Below, one piece after another: positions 12,280 to 22,724 of a stretch of DNA of 64,000 nucleotides. Numbering within the stretch: position 1 is the first letter of the stretch; the number at the start of each line of letters is the position of its first letter. The notes beneath the pieces are model-generated. The model was not told the origin of the DNA and did no database searches. It was given only the letters and a program-made list of their open reading frames with translations. The stretch is from Tetrahymena thermophila SB210 (Eukaryota; Ciliophora; Oligohymenophorea; Hymenostomatida; Tetrahymenidae). Where the stretch lies: assembly GCF_000189635.1 (NCBI RefSeq), contig NW_002476509.1:41693-105692 (forward strand), given 5' to 3'. Position numbers and translations under genes: made by a program.

Positions 12280-13419
12280 TCAAAAAGAATAAGCTATATT
12301 TTCTTCTATTGGTTTAACTCCAAAAACATAATCTTAATTATCATTCTGATACCTTAAGAAAACTAATTTTTTATAAAGTGACTTGCCTATTTTTAAATCA
12401 TAACTTTGCAATACGTTGGTAAATTAGAGTCTTAGTGTGTAGTAGTTATCTATTTTTTTCATAAACTATTCTGCTGTATATTAGAAATTAATTACTCTTT
12501 CTTTTTCTAGTTTTAGTTGCAATCCTAATGTGAATTCGTTAATAATACTTGACCACTAACCAGGATGGTTTACAGTATACACAGAAAGGTCAGGTAAAAG
12601 TCGCTTCTCGTTAATAACATCATAGAAACATTAAAAGTATGTGCTACTGAGAATCAAATCTTCATCATCCATAGTAGGATCTACATATGTTCTTATGTTT
12701 TAATGAATAATTTTACCACAAAATTCGATGTTAAATTAAAAGTAAGTTTCTATTGAGTTAATACGATAAGTTTCATCTACCATTAATTATTTAAATAGAA
12801 ATGGAATCATTATTTTTTCATAACCGGAAATCACAAAATGGTATTTATTGTCAGAGCCATAGTAAAATGAAGAATCTCTGTTTTCTATTTTATTTTGCTG
12901 ATATAAAGATTCGTATATTGAAGCACGTTTAACATTACGGTACTTTCCGTATTAAGCCAAACCTATACCTTAAGAAATGTAAACAAGATCTTTTTCATTT
13001 ATGTCAGCCTCAATATCTTTGACATACATTACATTATTAAAATAAAACTATTTCTAATTTATCTTGAATGGGAAGTTTATTATATCACCATTTGCAATAA
13101 ATTAACCTATAGCTTCCTTTTGAAATGTTCCTGTTTTTACACAGTTGTTTTCTTCTTTACAGACAAAATTTATTAATTTCTATTTACTAAAATATTAGCA
13201 CAACCTGCACTCTTAAGATGTAAAATAGGTATTAAAATCCTGTATATTAAACTAGATATTAAGACTACCAATACCTTCAATGATTGCTTCACTTTTAAAT
13301 TGATCATCCAATATTATTTCTACCTGTTTAGTAGGATCATCACTATAAGAAGCATTTAGAAAGGTAAGATTACAGCTTGTTATGCTTATTAACAAAGCAA
13401 GCAAAATAATTTTTATCAT
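12280..13419 (-). CDS. P1: secreted pepsin-fold (A1) protein lacking catalytic motifs
   Basis: Intronless, 379 residues, TGA stop. The start was chosen at MIKIILLALLISITSC because it opens a clear signal peptide, and the nearest upstream ATG is out of frame. The layout follows A1 aspartyl proteases: the N-lobe strand before the first Cys pair ('SQECRLC'), a 'GIGLAQYGK' turn like pepsin 'GILGLA', 'SIYESLYQQNKI' like the helix 'PVFDNIWNQGLV', and a C-terminal 'IGKSLYKKLVFLRYQ' like 'LGDPFLRKYYTVFD'. Aligning by eye from that Cys, the first FDTGS motif is FNIQD here, so the catalytic Asp is Asn and the Gly is gone. The second VDTGT is VDPTM, which keeps Asp but loses Gly. I therefore predict no protease activity. 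The family assignment is my inference from topology; a binding or scaffold role is possible. The paralogue is P2. Confidence 0.6.
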
Positions 13420-13626
13420 ATCTAATCTTTAGATTCTTTCTTATTAAATATTATTATCATTAATTAATTAAGAAAAAAAAATTTTTATTTGAATTGCTAA
13501 AGGTATTGTAAAATACAAAAAACCTCAAAGAAATAAATTTAATCTTCTGAGAAAAAATATTTATATTTCTTTTACTTTTAAGCTTTTAATTTTTTTATTT
13601 TTATTTAAGATTTAATATTAATAAAT

Positions 13627-13690
13627 TAGCTTATCAGAAATTTTATATTTAATAGATTTTTAATGTTAATTAAATAGCTGATCAGAAATT
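13627..13690 (-). promoter_or_regulatory. Paired motif AGCT[T/G]ATCAGAAATT upstream of P1
   Basis: Two copies of a 15-base motif, AGCTTATCAGAAATT at 13627 and AGCTGATCAGAAATT at 13676, lie 210-260 bases upstream of the P1 start. The same pair at nearly the same spacing occurs upstream of P2 (27750 and 27798), although the DNA around it has drifted. Conservation of both copies suggests a regulatory role, but shared ancestry alone could explain it. Confidence 0.35.
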
Positions 13691-13821
13691 CCATTTATTT
13701 CTGATATAAAAGAATTTTTTGTGTATTAGATTAAAGCTAAGTTAAAATCAGAAAGTATTTTCAGTAAAATAAAATATTAAATTAACAATTACTTTTATGA
13801 AAATTATGCAAATATAGCACT

Positions 13822-13873
13822 TCCATGAATTAAATTCTTGTGAACGCGGAGATGCAAGAATTTAATTCATGGA
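13822..13873. repeat. Perfect 19-bp inverted repeat (hairpin) between P1 and the R1 unit
   Basis: The arm TCCATGAATTAAATTCTTG and its exact reverse complement flank a 14-base loop (TGAACGCGGAGATG) that is unusually GC-rich for this region. It sits between the end of the P1 duplicated segment (about 13805) and the start of the R1 repeat unit (14038). I find no copy at the P2 locus. It could be a small hairpin RNA, a cruciform, or the footprint of a DNA rearrangement. Confidence 0.8.
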
Positions 13874-14946
13874 TAAGCTATAAAGTAGATTAATTTAATA
13901 AACAAAAAATTATTAAATTTAGCCATTCAAGCCTTTTTTTATTTTTTTTAAAATAAAATTTATAATTTTAAATTACCTGATTTATTTTTTATAATAGTTT
14001 TTTGATTTATAATATTACATTTTTAATTTTTTTTTAACTCTAAAATTTTTAGATATATATATAAATTAATAGCAATTAAGGAGAAAAAACTTACAGTGCA
14101 TTATATTTTTGAAAAAATAATGATAAAAAAATCTACTTTTATAATACAAAAATATTTTTTTTAGTATAAATATTAATTTATTGTTTATTTACTAACATTT
14201 TATCTTACAAATTCTACAATAAACTTATTTAATTTTCTTTATTTTAAATTAAATAAAAATGATTCTTTGCACCAATATGAACTAAGTAAATTTAATCAGT
14301 ATTCATATTCCCTATTTTGAAGTTTCTTTTAAAATAAGAAGAAATTGCTTATATAAAAGAATAATAAACTTGTATTCTAAATATTTAAGTAAGAGTAAGT
14401 GAGTACTCATTCTTATCTTAATAAAATTTAATATTTTGTAATCAAGCTTAATTTATTACCCTAAAACATTTAAATACTTAGTAAATAACACTTGTTTTTT
14501 TATCTGATACAAAATGGTGAACCAAAATTATAAGCCCTCTATTAAGTGTTTTTGCTTCATAGCAGTTTTTCCTAGTAAAATCAATAATAATATTTATTTT
14601 AAACATAAAAAACTAAGCATTAATTTATAAACAGTTTAAATTTGTATTTTTTATACTTTTTTAGCTGTAAAGAAAATAAATTAAATAGTATTTTTATAAT
14701 TTAGTGTTGAGTAAGAGTTTATTTGATCATTTATTACAGTAATTACTTCAAAATTAAAGAAAATTGGATTTTTATTTTAGATATTTTTTTAAAAGTATTA
14801 TAAAAAGCTAAATGTTTCTTCATTAATATTTAGATGTTCCAAATAAAATAATCATATTAATTTTTTTTGTTATGTATTGCAATTAAATAATTATTAGAGA
14901 GAGATTCTTTAAAAAAATGATCATTACAACCTAAATGAATATTATA

Positions 14947-15074
14947 TACAGTAATTCCTCATTAATTAAAGCAACCTTTATTTAAGGTTATTTTAGAAAA
15001 TTTTTGGAAAGGGCCATTTTTTTTTCAAAAAACTTTGGGGGGAAAGCAGCCTTATTTAATAAGGAATTACGGTA
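14947..15074. mobile_element. MITE-like element, copy 1 (128 bp, terminal inverted repeats)
   Basis: The left end TACAGTAATTCCTCATTAA and the right end (read on the minus strand TACCGTAATTCCTTATTAA) form imperfect terminal inverted repeats of about 25 bp ending in TA. The interior is short and non-coding, with a G-run (GGGGGG) that stands out in this AT-rich DNA. Size, inverted ends and TA termini fit a non-autonomous Tc1/mariner-type MITE; that family name is inference. Equivalent copies lie at 20985-21113 and 30371-30501, with a truncated one at 32622, all at homologous positions. They were therefore copied with the unit, not inserted separately. Confidence 0.6.
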
Positions 15075-16741
15075 TCTTATAAAAAGGAAAAGTGTAAATA
15101 ATTTTTAAAGTATTTTGATATATTTTGAAATAAATACGTATTTTTATTAATTAAATTCCTTAAAATTTTAACACAAATATATTTTGAAAAATTTTAATAG
15201 CCTCACAATATGTTTAATAAAAATAATCTACCATGTTAAATAAATCAGAAATATTACACAGATAAAAATTAAATCATTAATATTAATTAATTCCAATCCA
15301 TTCCTTTAATATACAATATTTAAGACTAAGTCTTTCATTTCTTTATAATACCAAATTAATTAAATAAAAACCATACAAATTTGATAAATAAATCAAAATC
15401 ATTTCATTTTGCTTAAGAGATTTTGTTTGTCCTTTTAGATTTTTTAAAGTTCAAAAACAACTTTTTACTCTGAATAACTCCTCAAAAAATGAATCAACTA
15501 ATTAAATTTACCTAATTAATAGTTATTTCATTTAAAAATAATATTTATTTTTAAAAATATTTTGATTTTTCCTTATTAAAAACATGGTTATAATTTATTG
15601 TTTATATATATACAATAGTTTTTAAATAGATAAAAATATGTGGAAATAGATGATAAATATCAAATATTAAATAGAATTATTTAATTTTATCAATTTCTTA
15701 CTTTAGAAAACATGGTTTTTATTTGATTAAATCAATATGTTTGAGCTATTTTATTTTTACACATTTATATTTTATAATAATCTCTTTTGTTAATTTATCA
15801 CTTAACTTTTAGCTTAGATTGATTTTCCAAATAATTTTTACTGAAAGCTTGAAATTTATAATTAACACATATCTTTACTGAAATTTTTCTAAATCAAAAG
15901 ATTTAAATTAAATCTAAATATATGGTAATGCTAAAGCTGATCAATTTTTAATATTTGACTGTAAATTAATATTAAAAACTACTTTTTTTTATTAAATAAA
16001 AGGTATTTAACAATATAAAACTAAAATATCCAATAAATGAATTTATACCATTAAATATCTATTCAACTTAAAGTAGGTTTATAAAATTATTCACTAAAAT
16101 TATATTATAACTTTAAAATTAATTAATCAAGTAAGTTGATTTATTATTAAGTTTAAGAAGTTGCAATAAAAAATTTATAATAAAATGAGTATAAATTATT
16201 ATGGGTAATATAGTCAAGCATGATTTTAATTTACTTTAATTTAAATATTGCTAGATAATATTGAATTCCATATAAAATTATTAGTTTAAGTTACTATTTT
16301 TGTTTAATTTATTTTTCTTCTTTTATTTAAGATTACAAAAAAAAACAGGCTTTTTATAATTTATTGCTAATTATTATCATTATTTATCATTCAATAATCG
16401 TATTAATCAAAATATTAAAACTTTTAATTTGAAGATACAAAAACTAATTAATTCTATTCTTAATATAAACCAACCATAAAATGTATGGTTTTTTAATAAT
16501 TTAAAGAAGATGTACGATTGCCCATATTTTTTATTTGGTAATTTAAATTTTGGACAAATATATCTTACCCGTTATCAAAAATAAGATATATTTTATATAA
16601 TTTACAAATATCTTACCCAACTAATATTTTTATGTATCAAGAAATATTTTAAATACTCTCATAAATTAACAAATAATTATAATAAATAATTTATGATAAA
16701 TTCAATTAATACATTGAAGAAGGGAAGAAAAAAAAACAAAC

Positions 16742-19678
16742 ATGCTACTTAGGAAATTCTTAGGTAAAAATATTTATCCGATACTAAGTTATTTAAATAT
16801 TACCTCTATATAAAGCTGCTATTTTACTATTTGTAAGATATGTCTTTGCCGATTGTACATCTTAAGATTACATAAATTATTTAAGTTAACAAAACTCTCG
16901 CCCCTATTATGGTATAAAACATAATGTGTCTTTAAAATTTAAAAAATTTATCATTTAAAGAATATTAGTGTCTGTATGAGTTAAATAGTACCTCTACAAA
17001 AGAGTATATTGAAAAAAACTCTAACTTAGCTTTTTTTAATGGAAAAGAGTATGTAAAAGGAGATGTAATAAAAAATACTAGTTGTGGAATAGAATATTTT
17101 GGTCTTGGTGATACTAAAATCCGTTCTAAAATTTAAATTTAATCTAGCTTGTAACATTTTACTTTTAATTTTAATATTATGACATAATTTTTAGTAAAAA
17201 AAAAGGATTTAACGAGCTACTAATATAAATAAATTTACTAGTATAATTGTTTGGCACAAATAAATTTTCTGGAAAACTTACTATTGTAAAATTAAATGAC
17301 GCATATTAGTTCTGTAATGTTGTACCTTTAAAATGCAGCGAATAAATGTATTTAATTTAATGCAAATTAAATGGATAAAAGTTTATTGATTAAGCTTAAA
17401 TTAATTATACCTTAGAATGGGATTAAGTTCAATAATCAAATCTTTACTTAGTGGACTATACAGCCATTACCTATGCCGTTGTAATTAACTATTTCTTAAA
17501 AAATTATATTTTATTCATCTATTTTAAATAAATTAAAAAATAAAATAATAATAAAATCCTTTACAAATAATAATTTATCCTTAATCTACTAAATAAAGGT
17601 CATCCCCCTAAAATTGTTAAGTTGAATACATTAAATTCGATTTTTAAAGTTTTTAATAATTTAAGTATTTATCATTAATAGAAATTTTATAATTTTATTC
17701 TCTTTAGTTTTTTTAAAAGACCAATTTTTTTCAATATATTATTTTTTTTATAAAAGTTTAATTTGTTAATTTTTACAATAAATTTGATTTTTACATTTAA
17801 AAAGATAATTAAACCTATTATCTTTTGCATGGTTAAAAGAGAAATGATAAAAATATGATTTATGATTTAACTCTTAATCTAATAGTTAAAATCTAATTAA
17901 TTTCTCTCTTAAAAAATTATTTACTAATTATCTTACTCTAGCTTATCCTTAATTAATCAAGATTTATAAATATAATTTTAATTTTTTTTATTTTTAATAA
18001 TTTTTTTATTTAGTGTTAAAATTAAGATGATATGGGATATTGTGATTATAATGGTCTTAAAAGTTGTGTGGATGGTTTTGAATTGTAATCTTAATAAAAT
18101 GGATTAAATATTTGCTTATTTAATTAATCATAATGTAATAAGGGAGAAACAACTTTTTAAAATATTATTGGTTGTCTTAATTGCCATTCTAGTTGTTTAT
18201 CTTGTGATGATGGCGTTGGCTGTATTTGCTAATAAAATTAATTTCTCATAAATTATAAATAGAATGAAGATAGTTATGTTGGCTGCTTAGACTGTATGGA
18301 AAATTGTTTAAAATGTACAAGCTAATATAATTGCGGATAATGTAAAAAAGGATTTTTCTATGATTATTCATTTAGTAAATGTATCTAATGTAATTCGGTC
18401 AATTGTGATTAGTGCTATGATTTAAATACCTGTCTGACATGCTCAAAAGGGTACTTAATTGAAAATGGATAATGTGTATAAAAGAGTTAAATGCAATAAA
18501 TAAATTCTGGTAATTAAGTTTCTACTATTTAAAACAAAGAATAAACATAATTTTATGAATTTTCCTTATTTTGGATTTTAATATATCAAACCATTTTTTA
18601 AATCTTTTTTTAAATTTATGGATTCCATCTTGATAAATAACAAACCATTTTCAACAAATAATAACTAAAAAACTAAAAAAACAGAAATACAAATGATGGA
18701 AAATTAAATGTTAGATAGCTATCTTAATTACCATTAAATCAAGTCGAAGTCGGAGATGAAATATTTTTAAAAACCAAACAAAAAAGTACATCTTTATAAA
18801 TAGAATAATAATAACAATCTCATTAACAAGAAAACTTGTAAACTAATTAAGTTGCAACTGAAAATTATTGTGATTAAATTTAAACTAAAATCGATTTGGA
18901 AAAGTAGTATTAACAAACTAACATCCAAGAATAAGTAACTAAACTCAATATTGATAATCAAAGCAATTTAGTCCTCTAAAGCAAGGATAGTAAAATAAAT
19001 ATTGATGTTTTAGGTGGAAACAATAGGCCATAGAATATTCAAGAAGAATAATTAAATGAGCAACAAGGTTAATCAAATCTTGGCTAAACTAAATCTTATG
19101 CTGATAAAAATAATTAAAAAGAGTAGGAGAATAAATTTATGATGCAGAATAACCTTTTAAAGTTTCTTTGCTTCCATAACTTTATAAGTATTTTCTTAGT
19201 TTTTGACTCAAAAATACCACGCATGTAAAGATCATCAATATTCTACTTAAGAGTTATTCACGCTTTATCAATTTCTAGTATTTTTGGTTAATATTACAGC
19301 TCTAGAGAAATGGTATTAACTTGCTTTGTGAGCTCAATAATTGTAGCTATATTTATACCAATCGCCAAGCTAATGTACAGTATTAAAAGAGTTGGTTAAT
19401 ACATTTATATAGGAGTGTTTCTTGGTTTATTAACCTATTACATTTATATTATTTCTTTCATTTTGACTGGTAAAGAGAGTTCATATACCAATTATATAAT
19501 TGGCTGGTTTTTTATAATGCTTATTTTTGACTTAATTTTAGTATCAAGTATACAAGCAATGTTCTAATTGGCTCTAGTTAATCATATGATCTCAAATAAT
19601 TATCCAAAAAAATCACTGATTTAGATATTGTTTTACTTTTTAAAACTATAAGATGTCCTAGGAAATATTAATTTATGA
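16742..19678 (+). CDS. R1: secreted-pathway membrane protein with CxxC-rich ectodomain and multi-pass C-terminus
   Basis: Five exons (16742-16763, 16816-16911, 16961-17150, 17195-17480, 18014-19678) give 752 residues, with all phases closing. Residues 1-20 form a signal peptide (MLLRKFLAAILLFVRYVFAD). Residues 21-198 form an ectodomain with scattered Cys. Residues 199-352 contain many CxxC pairs (for example 'CHSSCLSC', 'CLDCMENCLKC', 'CDQC') of the furin/growth-factor-receptor type common in ciliate surface proteins. A hydrophobic segment lies at about 380-402, a Gln/Asn-rich linker at about 405-570, and four or five membrane segments at 580-745. The latter include a basic 'SKIPRMQRSS' before a hydrophobic helix, which loosely recalls the region following the first helix of polycystin-1 proteins; that is only an impression. 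I do not recognise a named family. A cell-surface receptor or recognition molecule is the reasonable inference. Confidence 0.85.
17729..17788. other. 60-bp intronic segment inverted relative to R2 and R3
   Basis: Within the 533-base fourth intron of R1, these 60 bases are the exact reverse complement of 23725-23784 in R2; R3 (34815-34874) has the R2 orientation with one visible difference. In R2 the segment is bounded by GATCAAA and TTTGATC, a short inverted repeat. About 55 bases present to the right of the segment in R2 are missing from R1. Confidence 0.93.
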
Positions 19679-20984
19679 CTTATGTTTATATATGTTTGCT
19701 TGTGTCTTTTTTTAAGTTTATTATTTTTAAATTAACATTATAATATTACTTTAAAAAAATAAGTTTGAAAATTTTAATTTTATTCTTAATCAAAAGGCAA
19801 AGCTATCTTAAGGATATCTTGAATAAAACACTCCAAAAATCTTCTTTTTAATTATTATTAGTATACAATTAGAGCTTATGTTAGCTAGCTACAAGTAATT
19901 AAGATAAATAGTAAAAGAGAATATAACATCAGTCAGATCTTTTCAAGAGTACAAAATCAGCATATTTGACTCATTTTTATATTAGTATTTTTTAAATTAT
20001 TTTTTATTATACATACCTTCAATTATCCTTTTATATTTTCATTTATTAATTTATTTTTTAAATTTAATATTTATGATTCTCTCTAAAATTTTTAGATATA
20101 TTTATAAATTAATAGCAATTAAGGAGAAAAACTTACATTGCATGATATTTTTGAAAAAATAATGATAAAAAAATCTACTTTTAAAATATAAAAATATTTT
20201 TGTTAGAATAAATATTAATTTATTGTTTATTTACTAACATTTTATCTTACAAATTCTACAATAAACTTATTTAATTTTCTTTATTTTATATTAAATAAAA
20301 ATGATTCTTTGCACCAATATGAACTAAATAAATTTAATCAGTATTCATATTCCCTATTTTGAAGTTACTTTTAAATTAAGAAGAAATTGCTTATATAAAA
20401 TAATAATAAACTTGTATCCTAAATATTTAAATAAGAGTAAGTCAGTACTCATTCTTATATAAAATTTAATATTTTGTAATCAAGCTTAATTTATTACCCT
20501 AAAACATTTAAATATTTAGTAAATAAGACTTGTTTTTTTATCTTATACAAAATGGTGAACCAAAATTATAAGCCCTCTATTAAGTGTTTTTGCTTCATAG
20601 CAGTTTTTCCTAGTAAAATCAATAATATTATTTATTTTAAACATAAAAACTAAGCATTAATTTATAAACAGTTTAAATTTGTATTTCTTATACCTTTTTA
20701 GCTGTAAAGAAAATAAATTAAATAGTATTTTTATAATTTAGTGTTTAGTAAGAATTTATTTTATCATTTATTACAGTAATAACTTCAAAATTAAAGAAAA
20801 TTGGATTTTTATTTTAGATATTTTTTTAAAAGTATTATAAAAAGCTAAATGTTTCTTCATTAATATTTAGATGTTCCAAATAAAATAATCATATTAATTT
20901 TTTTTGTTATGTATTGCAATTAAATAATTATTAGAGTGAGATTCTTTAAAAAAATGATCATTACAACCTAAATGAATATTATTA

Positions 20985-21113
20985 TTCAGTAATTCCTCAT
21001 TAATTAAAGCAACCTTTATTTAAGGTTATTTTAAAAAATTTTTGGAAAGGGCCATTTTTTTTTCAAAAAACTTTGGGGGGGAAAGCAGCCTTATTTAATA
21101 AGGAATTACGGTA
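20985..21113. mobile_element. MITE-like element, copy 2
   Basis: Same position within the unit and nearly the same sequence as 14947-15074, including the G-run and the terminal inverted repeats. The left end reads TTCAGTAATTCC instead of TACAGTAATTCC. Confidence 0.58.
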
Positions 21114-22724
21114 TCTTATAAAAAGGAAAAGTGTAAATAATTTTAAAGTATTTTGATATATTATGAAATCTTCACGATATGTTTAATAAAAATAATCTAT
21201 CATGTTAAATAAATCAGAAATATTACACAGATAAAAATTAAATTATTAATATTAATTAATTCCAATCCATTCCTTTAATATACAATATTTAAGACTAAGT
21301 CTTTCATTTCTTTATAATACCAAATTAATTAAATAAAAACCATACATATTTGATAAATAAATCAAAATCATTTCATTTTGCTTAAGAGAGTTTGTTTGTC
21401 CTTTTAGATTTTTTAAAGTTAAAAACTACTTTTTACTCTGAAATAACTCCTCAAAAAATGAATCAACTTATTAAATTTAATTAATTAAAGTTATTTCATT
21501 TAAAAATAATATTTATTTTTAAAAATATTTTGATTTTTCCTTATTAAAAACATGGTTATAATTTATTGTTTATATATATACAATAGTTTTTAAATCGATA
21601 AAAATGTGTGGAAAAGATGATAAATATCAACAATTAATTAGAATTATTTAATTTTATCAATTTCTTACTTTAGAATACATGGTTTTTATTTGATTAAATC
21701 AATATGTTTGAGCTATTTTATTTTTACACATTTATATTTTATAATAATCTCTTTTGTTAATTTATCACTTAACATTTAGCTTAGACTGATTTATCAAATA
21801 ATTTTTACTGAAAACTTTGAAATTTATAATTAACACATATCTTTACTGAAAGTTTTCTAAATCAAAAGATTTAAATTAAATCTAAATATACGGTAATGCT
21901 AAAGCTGATCAATTTTTAATATTTGACTGTAAATTAATATTAAAAACTACTTTATTTTTTATTATTAAATAAAAGGTATTTAGCAATAATAAAACTAAAA
22001 TATCCAATAAATGAATTTATACCATTAAATATCTATTCAACTTAAAATAGGTTTATAAAATTATTCACTAAAATTATATTATAACTTTAAAATTAATTAA
22101 TCAAGTAAAACCATTTTTTTAAAATATTAAGTTTAAGAAGTTGCAATAAAAAATTTATAATAAAATGAGTATAAATTATTATGGGTAATATAGTCAAGCA
22201 TTATTTTAATTTTACTTTAATTTAAATATTGCTAGATAATATTGAATTCCATAGTAAAATTATTAGTTTAAGTTACTATTTTTTGTTTAATTTATTTTTC
22301 TTCTTTTATTTAAGATTACAAAAAAAAACAGGCTTTTTATAATTTATTACTAATTATTATCATTATTTATCATTAAATTCTTGTATTAATCAAAATATTA
22401 AAACTTTTAATTTCAAGGTACAAAAACTAATTAATTATATTCTTAATATAAACCAACCAAAAAATGTATGGTTTTTTAATAATTTAAAGAAGATGTACTA
22501 TTGTCCATATTTTTTATTTGGTAATTTAAATTTTGGACAAATATATCTTACCCGTTATCTATAATAAGATATGTTTTATATAATTTACAAATATCTTACC
22601 CAACTAATATTTTTATGTATCAAGAAATATTTTAAATACTCTCATAAATTAACAAATAATTATAATAAATAATTTATGATAAATTCAATTAATACATTGA
22701 AGAAGGGAAGGAAAAAAAACAAAC

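Larger units (their letters stand above)
12085..13805. repeat. Duplicated segment carrying P1 (partner of 26224-27925)
   Basis: Homology to 26224-27925 covers the whole P gene plus about 200 bases downstream and about 390 bases upstream of it. It stops near 13805 (27925 in the partner). Beyond that point the two loci differ: here a perfect inverted repeat follows, while the other locus continues into unrelated AT-rich DNA. Confidence 0.85.
14038..20080. repeat. R repeat unit 1 (~6.04 kb direct repeat)
   Basis: This segment aligns almost end to end with 20081-26121 and more loosely with 29505-37075. It contains about 2.7 kb of upstream non-coding DNA with a MITE-like element, gene R1 and about 400 bases of 3' sequence. 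Units 1 and 2 abut directly, sharing the boundary sequence CTCTAAAATTTTTAGATATA. Non-coding DNA in the unit is highly similar between copies 1 and 2, so the duplication is recent. Confidence 0.92.

Noticed and set aside
16764..16815. Reading through intron 1 of R1, giving a protein continuing from GKNIYP
   Set aside because: Splicing GTAAAA..AAAG instead yields a clean signal peptide, the same in all three copies, and the read-through frame ends soon after.
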